Assembly (NCBI RefSeq): GCF_000152845.1
Contig: NZ_CH902584.1
Location: forward strand, 3,203,562 to 3,267,561
Reading direction: 5' to 3'
Origin: Roseovarius sp. 217
GTDB lineage: Bacteria; Pseudomonadota; Alphaproteobacteria; Rhodobacterales; Rhodobacteraceae
DNA: 64,000 nucleotides
Of this stretch, positions 53,055-61,779 are shown piece after piece. Each line of letters starts with the position of its first letter. The first letter of the stretch is position 1. The notes beneath the pieces are model-generated. The model saw nothing but the letters and a program-made list of their open reading frames with translations. It did not search any database and was not told the DNA's origin. The position numbers and the translations under genes are program-made.

Positions 53055-54154
53055 CGGAACCGCTCTTTGTCTATGGTCCGCTGGCTACCCCGATGTTGCT
53101 TCAGACCGTGATCGGCGATGCGGATGTCCGGCCAGCTCAAGCGCCGGACCTTGCGATCACCCTGTGTGATGAACCCGTGCCGGTTTCAGGCCTGAGCGCG
53201 GGGCAGGGCAACGCCGAGGGTCTCTTGATCTCGGGTGCTGACGCCGTGGCGCGGCTCTCTTATCTCGCACAGGTGCTGGGGTTGGGCCCGGCTGAGAGAC
53301 TTGTGGTCCTGCAGGATGGGACAGAGCGCGAGGCGCTCGTGTTTCCCGGTCGACCGGGGCGCTGCGCGTGGCATCCCCAAGAGTGGGTGGCAAAATCAGG
53401 GGCCATCCTGCAAGCGGCTGCGCGTGAAATCATGACAGTCAAAGACCGCGTGCCCGCCGCTGATCTGGCGGCCCGCCTGCCAATGATCCTGTCGCGCGCG
53501 GGTGGCAGGGTTGCCGCGCGCCAATCGGCCCCGGCCAGCCTGCGCAGCGCAACCCATGCCGATCAGGTTCAGGATATGGCGTGCGAGATCACCCACGTGG
53601 GTTTCTTTCTGTCTCGTGCCTATACGCTGCGCCATCCGCGCTTTGACGGGACCATGAGCGCCACCTTGGGACGTGAGGTTTTTGTCGCCACAGACGCCGC
53701 GTTGGTGCTGCCCTATGATCCAGTCCGCGACCGGGTGCTGCTTGTTGAACAGTTTCGCATGGGCCCCTATGGGCGCGGCGATCCGCACCCGTGGATGCTG
53801 GAACCCGTCGCAGGCCGGATAGATGGCGGCGAGTCACCGGAAGAGGCGGCACGGCGCGAATGTCTGGAAGAAGCGGGGCTGACACTGCGCCATCTCGAGA
53901 AGATTTCCGCGCATTACTGCACACCGGGCTACTCTACGGAGTTCTTCCATATTTTCCTTGGCGTTTGCGACTTGCCCGATACCGATACGGGCCAGGGCGG
54001 GTTGGCCACGGAACATGAAGACATCCGCACCCATGTCATTGATTTTGAACGTGCAATGGCACTGCTTCGGACTGGCGAAGCGAACAACGGTCCGCTGATC
54101 CTGAGCTTGATCTGGCTCGAGCGCGAACGCGCGCGCCTGCGCGCATCGCCTTGA
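53030..54154 (+). CDS. trgB: TrgB, NUDIX hydrolase
   Basis: 374 residues. An N-terminal gamma-glutamylcyclotransferase-like segment (about 8-170, VYGPLATPMLLQTVIG) is joined to a C-terminal NUDIX domain with an intact NUDIX box GRIDGGESPEEAARRECLEE and AGL (about 263-285), related to ADP-ribose pyrophosphatases (VLLVEQFRMGPYGR). Overlaps trgA by 25 bases and is followed by cysK after 57 bases. In R. sphaeroides this locus was linked to tellurite resistance; the natural substrate is unknown. Confidence 0.9.
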   Translation: MGVAQVVLTEPLFVYGPLATPMLLQTVIGDADVRPAQAPDLAITLCDEPVPVSGLSAGQGNAEGLLISGADAVARLSYLAQVLGLGPAERLVVLQDGTEREALVFPGRPGRCAWHPQEWVAKSGAILQAAAREIMTVKDRVPAADLAARLPMILSRAGGRVAARQSAPASLRSATHADQVQDMACEITHVGFFLSRAYTLRHPRFDGTMSATLGREVFVATDAALVLPYDPVRDRVLLVEQFRMGPYGRGDPHPWMLEPVAGRIDGGESPEEAARRECLEEAGLTLRHLEKISAHYCTPGYSTEFFHIFLGVCDLPDTDTGQGGLATEHEDIRTHVIDFERAMALLRTGEANNGPLILSLIWLERERARLRASP

Positions 54155-54211
54155 GTTCCAGCATCCGACCGCCTAAACCAAGACAACAGTTTGACCACAG
54201 GAGCATGAGAG

Positions 54212-55243
54212 ATGCGCATCGCACAGGATCTGGCCGCAGCCGTGGGAAATACTCCCCTTATTCGTTTGCGTCGCGCCAGTGAGGAAACCGGCTGTGAAAT
54301 CCTCGGCAAATGCGAATTTCTGAACCCCGGTCAATCGGTCAAGGACCGGGCTGCCCTATTCATCATCCGTGACGCCATTGCGCGCGGTGACCTGAAACCC
54401 GGCGGCACGATTGTCGAAGGCACCGCTGGCAACACCGGCATCGGTCTGGCGCTGGTTGGGGCCTCGCTTGGGTTCAAGACAGTGATCGTGATCCCCGAGA
54501 CGCAGAGTCAGGAGAAAAAGGACATGCTGCGCCTCGCCGGAGCCGATCTGGTTCAGGTGCCCGCAGCGCCCTATTCCAACCCCAACAACTTTGTGCGCTA
54601 TTCCGAGCGGCTGGCATCCGAGCTTGCCAGAACCGAACCCAACGGGGTGATTTGGGCCAACCAGTTCGACAACGTGGCCAATCGTCAGGCGCATATCGAG
54701 ACCACCGGACCCGAGATATGGGATCAGACGGGTGGTAAGGTCGATGGGTTCATCTGCGCGGTGGGATCGGGCGGCACATTGGCGGGGGTCGGCATGGCGC
54801 TGCAACCCAAGGGCGTCAAGGTGGGCATCGCCGATCCGATGGGGGCCAAGCTCTATTCCTGGTACACCAAGGGCGAGTTGGAGAGCGAAGGGTCGTCCAT
54901 CGCCGAAGGTATCGGGCAGGTCCGCATCACAGCCAATCTTGAGGGGTTCACCCCCGATTTCGCCTGTCAGGTTCCCGATGCCGAGGCGCTGCCCATCGTC
55001 TTTGATCTCCTTCAATACGAGGGGCTGTGCATGGGCGCTTCGACCGGTGTCAATATCGCCGGGGCCATCCGCATGGCCCGCGAGATGGGGCCCGGCCATA
55101 CTATCGTGACGATCCTCTGCGATTACGGCACGCGCTATCAATCCAAGCTCTTCAATCCTGAATTTCTGCGCGCCAACAGCCTGCCGACACCGGATTGGCT
55201 CGATCAGGCGCCACGCTCCATTCCCGGAGTGTTCGCAGGGTGA
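54212..55243 (+). CDS. cysK: Cysteine synthase A
   Basis: 343 residues. The PLP lysine is in LNPGQSVKDRAALF (about residue 46); the phosphate-binding loop VEGTAGNTGIGLALVG and GSGGTLAGVGMAL are intact. It makes cysteine from O-acetylserine and sulfide. Its presence after trgAB matches the tellurite cluster of Rhodobacter. The TGA overlaps the GTG of the next gene. Confidence 0.96.
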   Translation: MRIAQDLAAAVGNTPLIRLRRASEETGCEILGKCEFLNPGQSVKDRAALFIIRDAIARGDLKPGGTIVEGTAGNTGIGLALVGASLGFKTVIVIPETQSQEKKDMLRLAGADLVQVPAAPYSNPNNFVRYSERLASELARTEPNGVIWANQFDNVANRQAHIETTGPEIWDQTGGKVDGFICAVGSGGTLAGVGMALQPKGVKVGIADPMGAKLYSWYTKGELESEGSSIAEGIGQVRITANLEGFTPDFACQVPDAEALPIVFDLLQYEGLCMGASTGVNIAGAIRMAREMGPGHTIVTILCDYGTRYQSKLFNPEFLRANSLPTPDWLDQAPRSIPGVFAG

Positions 55244-57660
55244 CACGGGTGCTACGGCAACTAGGCCTGATCCTCTGTCTGGCATTCAGCGCGGCGGTTG
55301 GTCACGTCCCATCCGGTCTGGCGCAGGGCCAACATAGCCCGAACGCTCCTGATTACGTCGCCTGGGAAGATCTCGCGACCAGCGCCGACGAGATGCTCGC
55401 AAATGGCGATGCCTCGACCGAAGATCTCGAAAGCATGCGCAGTCAGGTCAATGGCTGGCGTCAGCAATTCGTGGACATGCAAGGCAGCAACGCCGCCGCG
55501 ATAGCCACGGTGCGCAGTCAGATTGACTCGCTTGGGCCGGTGCCTGAAAGCGGCGAAGAACCCGAAGACATCTCTGCACAACGCGAGGAATTGAAGCGCC
55601 GCCTTGCGCGGCTCGAGGCTCCGGTGAAGCTGGCTGAACTGGCCCGCAGCCGTGCCGAAGGGCTGGTGAGCGCGATTGACCGGGTGATCAGCAACCGCCA
55701 GACCGAGGCTCTGTTGCGCCTTGGTCCGTCGCCCGTCAATCCATTGCATTGGCCCGAGGCGGTCAAGACGCTCTATCGCACTGTAGAGACGTTGCGTGCA
55801 GAAACCGCCACCAACTGGCAGAGCGCCTTTCGCCGGGAACGGTTCCAAGGCAGTCTGCCGGGCGTGTTTGTTCTCTGTCTGATCGGGATTTTCCTGATCA
55901 GCCGGGGACGTATCTGGACGACCCGTCTTTACGCGCGCGTTCTGGGATCGACCCCGACCGCAGGACGGCGTCTTTCTGCCTTTGCCATATCGCTCGGGGA
56001 CTGGCTGCTGCCCTATCTGGGCACCATCGCTTTGGTTGCTGCGGCGGCTTTGACCGGATTGCTCGGCTCTAAGGGGCTTTTGGTGATCGGGTCCATCCCG
56101 TCGGCGATTTTCATTTTCCTCTTGGCGCGCTGGTTGGCGTTGCGTGTCTTTCCACGTGACGACCTGCAAATGTCCCTGCTCAACCTCGAGACCGCCGAGC
56201 GCTATGCCGGGCGGCTTTATGGGGCGATGCTGGGCCTCGTGATTGGGGGTTTTGCCTATGTTCAGGATCTTGCCAATGGATTTGGATGGTCCGAAGAGGC
56301 GAGAAACGTTCTGATTTTCCCGATCATGGTTGTGGCGTCGCTGCTGTTGTGGCGACTGGCACGGCTCTTGATGCAGCACAACCGCGCCACGGCGGATGAG
56401 GTGGAAACCGAGCTTGGGTTCCGCAGCAAACTGGTGCGTATTCTGGCCCGCGTGCTCTGGGCCTTGGCGATCCTTGCGCCCGTGTTGGCCGCCATCGGGT
56501 ATGTGGCTGCTGCCGAGGCGATGATGCTGCCTGCGCTGCTGTCGCTGATGATGATCGCGGCCCTGCTGTTGTTGCAACGCATCCTGACCGAAGTTTACAT
56601 CATGCTGCGCGGCAATTCGCAGAACGCCGAGGAGTCGCTCTTTCCAGTGCTGCTCGGTTTTGTCTTTGTGCTGGCGTCGGTGCCGATCTTTGCTCTTATC
56701 TGGGGGGCGCGGCCTGCACAGCTGCATGAGGCGTGGTTGCAATTTACCCAAGGCGTCAGCTTTGGCGGCATCACCATTTCGCCCACCGGGTTTCTCACGC
56801 TCGCGGCGGTCTTTACGATCGGTTATTTGCTCACGCGGTTGGTTCAGGGGACCCTCAAGAACTCGATCCTGCCCAAGACCAAACTCGATATGGGCGGGCG
56901 CAATGCCATTGTGTCGGGCGTCGGATATATCGGGATATTCCTTGCTTCGCTGATCGCGATCACCAGTGCCGGCATTGACCTCAGTTCGCTGGCCATCGTG
57001 GCCGGTGCGCTCTCTGTGGGCATCGGTTTCGGTCTGCAGAACATCGTGTCCAACTTTGTCTCGGGCATCATCCTGTTGATCGAGCGACCGATCTCGGAAG
57101 GGGATTGGATCGAAGTGGGCGGCCAGCATGGCTATGTGCGTTCGATCTCGGTGCGCTCGACCCGGATCGAGACCTTTGACCGCACCGATGTGATCGTGCC
57201 CAATGCCGATTTCGTCAGTGGCACGGTGACGAACTATACCCGAGGCAATACCGTGGGCCGGGTGATTGTGCCGGTGGGCGTGGCCTATGGCACAGACACG
57301 CGCCGGGTGGAAAGGATCCTGCGCGAGGTGGCCGAGGCGCATCCGATGGTGCTGATGCAGCCGCCGCCGACGGTGCTGTTCCAGAGTTTCGGGGCAAGTT
57401 CGCTGGATTTCGAGATCCGCGCCATCCTGCGCGATGTGAATTGGGTGGCCAGCGTGAAATCCGATATGAACCACGAAATCGCGCGCCGCTTTGCCGAGGA
57501 GGGGATCGAGATCCCATTCCCGCAACAGGATATCTGGTTTCGCACCCCAACAAGCACGCCTCAAGAGCGCCCTGTTGAGGCCGAAGGCCAGACCAGCCGC
57601 GCGCCAGCCGGCCTGACCGAAGGCGATGTTGACGGCGACGGTGGGGGGGATGGGCGATGA
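55240..57660 (+). CDS. DUF3772-type large mechanosensitive channel (MscS family)
   Basis: 806 residues from a GTG that overlaps the cysK stop (GTGA); it gives a signal peptide about 1-29 (VLRQLGLILCLAFSAAVG). Region 45-185 is a periplasmic coiled DUF3772 domain (MRSQVNGWRQQF; EELKRRLARLEAP), then about eight or more helices, and a C-terminal MscS core (about 565-770): SVGIGFGLQNIVSNFVSG, RPISEGDWIEV and VPNADFVSGTVTNYTRG. It should open under membrane tension to release solutes in hypo-osmotic shock. ATGA overlap with AlaX. Confidence 0.93.
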   Translation: MTRVLRQLGLILCLAFSAAVGHVPSGLAQGQHSPNAPDYVAWEDLATSADEMLANGDASTEDLESMRSQVNGWRQQFVDMQGSNAAAIATVRSQIDSLGPVPESGEEPEDISAQREELKRRLARLEAPVKLAELARSRAEGLVSAIDRVISNRQTEALLRLGPSPVNPLHWPEAVKTLYRTVETLRAETATNWQSAFRRERFQGSLPGVFVLCLIGIFLISRGRIWTTRLYARVLGSTPTAGRRLSAFAISLGDWLLPYLGTIALVAAAALTGLLGSKGLLVIGSIPSAIFIFLLARWLALRVFPRDDLQMSLLNLETAERYAGRLYGAMLGLVIGGFAYVQDLANGFGWSEEARNVLIFPIMVVASLLLWRLARLLMQHNRATADEVETELGFRSKLVRILARVLWALAILAPVLAAIGYVAAAEAMMLPALLSLMMIAALLLLQRILTEVYIMLRGNSQNAEESLFPVLLGFVFVLASVPIFALIWGARPAQLHEAWLQFTQGVSFGGITISPTGFLTLAAVFTIGYLLTRLVQGTLKNSILPKTKLDMGGRNAIVSGVGYIGIFLASLIAITSAGIDLSSLAIVAGALSVGIGFGLQNIVSNFVSGIILLIERPISEGDWIEVGGQHGYVRSISVRSTRIETFDRTDVIVPNADFVSGTVTNYTRGNTVGRVIVPVGVAYGTDTRRVERILREVAEAHPMVLMQPPPTVLFQSFGASSLDFEIRAILRDVNWVASVKSDMNHEIARRFAEEGIEIPFPQQDIWFRTPTSTPQERPVEAEGQTSRAPAGLTEGDVDGDGGGDGR

Positions 57661-58376
57661 CCATAGCGCTCTTTCGGCAGGATGCCTATCAGACCGAGGC
57701 CGAGGCGGTCGTGACCGCCCACACGCCGGAGGGGGGCATTGTGCTGGACCATTGCCTGTTCTATCCCGCCGGTGGTGGGCAGCCGGGCGACAGTGGGCGG
57801 CTTGAGTGGCGGGGGCGTAGCCTGCCGATTGCCACGGCGGTCAAGGCCGACGGTGCGGCCATCGCCCTTGTCGCGGCAGAGCCGCAGCCTTTGCCAGCCG
57901 TCGGAACAGCTTTGCGGCAAACGATCGACTGGCCAAGACGGCACCGCCTGATGCGTATGCACACGGCGCTGCACCTCTTGTCGGTGGTGATCCCATTGCC
58001 CGTCTCGGGCGGGGCCGTCGCCGAGGAACGCAGCCGTCTTGATTTCGATATGCCCGAGGCGCCGACCGACCGTGACACGCTTGAGGATTATCTCAATCAA
58101 CTGGTAGACCGGGATCTGCCGGTGACAGAAGACTGGATCACCGATGACGCACTGCGCGCCAATCCGGGACTGATCAAGACAATGTCGGTGGCACCGCCCA
58201 TGGGCTCTGGCCGGGTGCGCTTGGTGCGGATCGGGCAGGGGAGAGACCAGGTTGATCTGCAACCCTGCGGCGGCACACATGTGGCGCGCACCGGCGAGAT
58301 CGGACGGCTCAGACTGGGCAAATTCGAAAAGAAGGGCCGCCAGAACCGCCGGGTCTATCTGCATCTGGACGGCTGA
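57657..58376 (+). CDS. Alanyl-tRNA editing protein AlaX
   Basis: 239 residues. The zinc-binding HxxxH (MRMHTALHLLS, about 101-105) and CxxxH (LQPCGGTHVAR, about 201-205) of the AlaRS editing domain are both present. FYPAGGGQPGDSG is the common N-terminal loop. It hydrolyses Ser- or Gly-tRNA-Ala made by mistake. The length suggests the AlaX-M class. ATGA-coupled to the channel gene, and 6 bases from the convergent racemase. Confidence 0.93.
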   Translation: MTIALFRQDAYQTEAEAVVTAHTPEGGIVLDHCLFYPAGGGQPGDSGRLEWRGRSLPIATAVKADGAAIALVAAEPQPLPAVGTALRQTIDWPRRHRLMRMHTALHLLSVVIPLPVSGGAVAEERSRLDFDMPEAPTDRDTLEDYLNQLVDRDLPVTEDWITDDALRANPGLIKTMSVAPPMGSGRVRLVRIGQGRDQVDLQPCGGTHVARTGEIGRLRLGKFEKKGRQNRRVYLHLDG

Positions 58377-58382
58377 GAGCCG

Positions 58383-59084
58383 TCAGAGGCGCTCTTGCGG
58401 CGCTCCATTCTGCGCAAAACGCGCAATTGCAACGGTCAGGCAATCCAAGCTGTCGGTATGCGGGGCCGTCCGGGGCAGGGCGTCTGTCATCAAGGACAGC
58501 TCCGTACAGGCCACGAGCAAATGATCCGCCCCTTCGGCCAAGAGCGCCTCTGCCTCATGGGTGAGCCGGGGTTTGAGGGACGCAGCCGCTTCTCCGGCTT
58601 TGACCGCGCGGATGAGCGTCAGAAGATCGCTGTCGTCAGGCAAGAAGACGGGTGTCAGCCCGTGGGCGGCAAAGGGCGCGGCAAAGACGCCCGCAAGCCG
58701 CGTCGCAGGCGAGGCGAGCATACCGATCCGGCGCGCGCCTTGGGCGGCGAGCGCAGCGGCTGTGAGGTCCAACATATTGAGAAACGGCAGGGATGTGGCC
58801 GCCACCACGGCTGGCGCATAATGATGCGCGGTGTTGCAGGGCATCGCCAGTGCCTGCGCACCCGCTGCCTCGAGATCCCGCGCCATGCGCGCCAAGGTCG
58901 GGCCGGGGTCTTCTCCTGTGCCCTCGATCAGGGCCTTGATGCGGCTGGGAACCTGTGGGTTCTGGTGAACGATTAGCGGAATGTGATCGCTGTCGTCGCG
59001 TGCGGGCACGGCGGCCAGCAGTTTCTGCATCAGAAGAATGGTCGCTTCGGGGCCCATACCCCCGAGAATGCCAACAGTTTTCAT
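58383..59084 (-). CDS. Aspartate/glutamate racemase-family protein
   Basis: 233 residues. KTVGILGGMGPEATILLMQKL at the start and the two cysteines AMPCNTAHHY (about 83) and LVACTELSLM (about 193) are the Asp racemase layout. It would interconvert L- and D-amino acids without PLP. The HisD-like gene ends upstream of its start, on the same strand and 10 bases away, so co-transcription is likely. Distinct from the racemase-family gene at 17481. Confidence 0.9.
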   Translation of the reverse strand: MKTVGILGGMGPEATILLMQKLLAAVPARDDSDHIPLIVHQNPQVPSRIKALIEGTGEDPGPTLARMARDLEAAGAQALAMPCNTAHHYAPAVVAATSLPFLNMLDLTAAALAAQGARRIGMLASPATRLAGVFAAPFAAHGLTPVFLPDDSDLLTLIRAVKAGEAAASLKPRLTHEAEALLAEGADHLLVACTELSLMTDALPRTAPHTDSLDCLTVAIARFAQNGAPQERL

Positions 59085-59094
59085 AGCTTGGACT

Positions 59095-60390
59095 TTACCC
59101 TGTGGAGGTTGCCGCGACGGGTGCGGTGGTCAAACGGATGTCGGCGCTGCGCGCGTGGCCTTCCATCCGCTCGGCCCGGCTCAGGCTGGCCGTGACACGC
59201 GCGAGATCAGGCAGCGCGCGCTCGTCCACCTCTTGCCACGTGACGGTTTTCAGGAACTTATGCACAGATAGTCCTCCTGTATACCGCGCGGCCCCAGAGG
59301 TGGGCAAGACGTGGTTGGGCCCCGCCGCCTTGTCGCCAAAGGCGACGGTGGTGGTCTCGCCCAGAAAGAGCGAGCCATAGACGCGCAGGCGGCCCAGCCA
59401 CCACGGCAGGTCGCGCGCCTGCACATGCAAATGTTCGGGTGCCTTTTGATCTGCATATTGCGCCATATCCTCGGGGGTGTCGCAGAGCACGACTTCTGCA
59501 AGATCGCGCCACGCGGCGGCAGCCGCGCTTCGATTTGGCTCCGGTAGGCTGGTGATGAGGGTGGGCACGCGGGAGATCACCGATCTGGCCAAGGGTTCGT
59601 GAGTGGTGGCAAGCCAGACCGGTGAATTCGCGCCATGCTCCGCCTGTCCGACCAGATCCGCGGCGACCGTTTCGGCGCAGGCCGTGTCATCGGCAAGGAT
59701 CAGGCTGTCAGTCGGGCCTGCGAACATGTCGATGCCGATGGGACCAAAGAGTTGCCGCTTGGCCTCGGCCACATAGGCATTGCCGGGACCGACGAGAATA
59801 TCCGCCGCGGGCGCGCCAAAGAGGCCAAGGGCCATGGCGGCGATGCCCTGCACCCCGCCGATGGTCAGGATGCGCGTGGCTCCGGCCAGATCCATCGCAT
59901 AGAGCATGGCATCGGGAATCCCCTGATTGCCGCAGGGGGGCGAACAGGCGGTGATATCGGCGACACCCGCCTCGCGTGCCGTGCCGATGGTCATCAGCGC
60001 CGAGGCGATATGGCTATAGCGCCCGCCCGGCACGTAGCAGCCTGCAGCCTGCAGCGGGATCTGGCGCTGACCGGCGCGCAGCCCCGGACGCAATTCGATC
60101 TCCATATCCTGTGCCGTGGCGCGCTGTGCAGCGGCAAAGCGCGAGATATTGTCATGCGCCCATGCGATATCATCCCTGAGCGATTGCGGTACGCGGGCGA
60201 TTGCCCCGTCGATTTCAGCGCGCGTGACCGTGATTGCCCCGGGCCAGCCATCCAGGTGCCGTGCATATTCCAGCGCCACCTGCGCGCCGCCGGTGCGCAG
60301 CCGGGCCAGCATGATCTGGACGGTATCGGCCACGTCATGCGCGGTCTGTGGCGGCTCTCCGGGGGCGGTTTTCAAGGGGGTGATCGACAT
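59095..60390 (-). CDS. Histidinol dehydrogenase-like enzyme (HpsN-type paralogue)
   Basis: 431 residues from MSITPLKTAP (AAGGAGA 8 bases upstream). AGCYVPGGRYSHIASAL, QAEHGANSP, APEHLHVQA and GDKAAGPNHVLPTSGAARY retain the zinc and base residues of HisD, but the sequence belongs to the divergent branch that includes sulfopropanediol 3-dehydrogenase (HpsN) from marine bacteria. A true HisD would carry different flanks (for example LYVPGG with a serine-rich stretch), so I do not call it hisD. No hpsO/hpsP or other sulfonate genes nearby. Confidence 0.82.
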   Translation of the reverse strand: MSITPLKTAPGEPPQTAHDVADTVQIMLARLRTGGAQVALEYARHLDGWPGAITVTRAEIDGAIARVPQSLRDDIAWAHDNISRFAAAQRATAQDMEIELRPGLRAGQRQIPLQAAGCYVPGGRYSHIASALMTIGTAREAGVADITACSPPCGNQGIPDAMLYAMDLAGATRILTIGGVQGIAAMALGLFGAPAADILVGPGNAYVAEAKRQLFGPIGIDMFAGPTDSLILADDTACAETVAADLVGQAEHGANSPVWLATTHEPLARSVISRVPTLITSLPEPNRSAAAAAWRDLAEVVLCDTPEDMAQYADQKAPEHLHVQARDLPWWLGRLRVYGSLFLGETTTVAFGDKAAGPNHVLPTSGAARYTGGLSVHKFLKTVTWQEVDERALPDLARVTASLSRAERMEGHARSADIRLTTAPVAATSTG

Positions 60391-60538
60391 GGCAGGGTCT
60401 CCTTTCCTATGAGGAATGGGCCGTGCAGCGACGTGGAGCAAGGGATTTGCCGGGGCGGCGATCCGGTTTTTTCAGGCGCTGAAAGGCTGCTTCGGATTTC
60501 CCGAAAAGAAACATCGCCTCAGGCCAGCCCTTTACGCC

Positions 60539-61681
60539 TTACCCACGCCTACGGGTCGGGGCATCCAGATCCTGATCGGTTTCGGGCAGCCCTTCGCGGG
60601 ACAGCAGGATGGCGATGGCGCGGAGCCCCGGCACATGGCTGCACACGATCATCAGTGCCACCATAATCGGCACTGCCAGAAACATCCCCGGTATCCCCCA
60701 GACCGCCGCCCAGAAGGCAAGGCTGATGATGATGCCAAAGGAGGAGACCCGCAGCGCGCGGCCCATGAGCATCGGGTCGATGATGTTGCCGTTCAAGAAT
60801 TGGATGATCCCGACGATCAGAAAGATCACCAGCGCGAGGGTGCCATCGGCCAATTGCACATAGGCCACCAGAGCCACGAGCACCGTCGCCACGATCGAGC
60901 CGATCGAGGGGATGTAATTGAGCACGAAGGTGAGAATCCCCAAGGCCCCGGCCAGATCGAGCGCGAAGTAGCGCGCGACACCGTAAACCATGAGGCCGGT
61001 CACGACGCTGACGAGGGTTTTGACCAGAAGATAATAGTTCACGCGGTGAATGATGGAGCTGACGATCCGGCCCACCCGTTCGGCCTGTTTTGCATCGCCA
61101 AAGAGGCTCTCGAGCTTGGTTGTGAACCAGATGCGTTCGGCAAAGAGGAAGCCGACGAAGAGGATCACCAGAACCGTGGCCTGCATGAGACCGCCAGCCT
61201 GCCCGGCCAGGGTGCGCAGATACCCTGCCACATCCAGCGTCGCCACCGCGTTGAACACCGCTTTTTCGGCATCCGGTCCCAACCATGCCACCATTGCGGA
61301 CATCGCCTGTGGTGCGCGGTCGGTATAGGCCAGCGTCGTCGACAGCACCGTGTTGAGCTGTGACAGGATCACCGCCGAGAGGCTGAGCAGCGCCGCCGAG
61401 ATCAGCAGCAAGGCCACAATGCTGGCCAGCCAGTTGGGCACCCGCACCGGACCGAGCCGCAGGCGGGCAATGGAATTGATCGCATCCGACGTCAGGCTGA
61501 AGAGGATAATCGCTGTGGCCAACGAGATCAGCAGGAACCGCGCTTGGACCAACAAAAACAGCACCACCGCAAAGGCAATGATGATCTGTGCCACAGTGCG
61601 AATACGTTGAAATTCCGGCGTGCTCGGGCCGGGGTGGTGGTCGTGCTCTCTTGCGGTCACGGTCTGGCCTGTCCTTGGCAT
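60539..61681 (-). CDS. AI-2E/PerM-family membrane transporter
   Basis: 380 residues from MPRTGQTV; a longer frame upstream crosses into the GMC gene and is rejected. About seven to eight helices in the typical order, with LGILTFVLNYIPSIGSIVA, LNGNIIDPMLMGRALRVSS and SLAFWAAVWGIPGMFLAVPI as family marks. Family members export AI-2 or act as Na+/H+ antiporter-like proteins; true substrate unknown. 148 bases separate it from the HisD-like gene. Confidence 0.9.
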   Translation of the reverse strand: MPRTGQTVTAREHDHHPGPSTPEFQRIRTVAQIIIAFAVVLFLLVQARFLLISLATAIILFSLTSDAINSIARLRLGPVRVPNWLASIVALLLISAALLSLSAVILSQLNTVLSTTLAYTDRAPQAMSAMVAWLGPDAEKAVFNAVATLDVAGYLRTLAGQAGGLMQATVLVILFVGFLFAERIWFTTKLESLFGDAKQAERVGRIVSSIIHRVNYYLLVKTLVSVVTGLMVYGVARYFALDLAGALGILTFVLNYIPSIGSIVATVLVALVAYVQLADGTLALVIFLIVGIIQFLNGNIIDPMLMGRALRVSSFGIIISLAFWAAVWGIPGMFLAVPIMVALMIVCSHVPGLRAIAILLSREGLPETDQDLDAPTRRRG

Positions 61682-61779
61682 GCTGTTGCGCCCGAGTATC
61701 GGGAATTTCAGGGCAGGTGACAATCGCCGAACGACGCATTTAAGTGGTAAAATCAGGTATTTCACCGCTCTGCTGCGAT

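Noticed and set aside
59095..60390. Calling this gene hisD
   Set aside because: The flanking residues match the HpsN-like branch better than biosynthetic HisD, and no his genes are adjacent.
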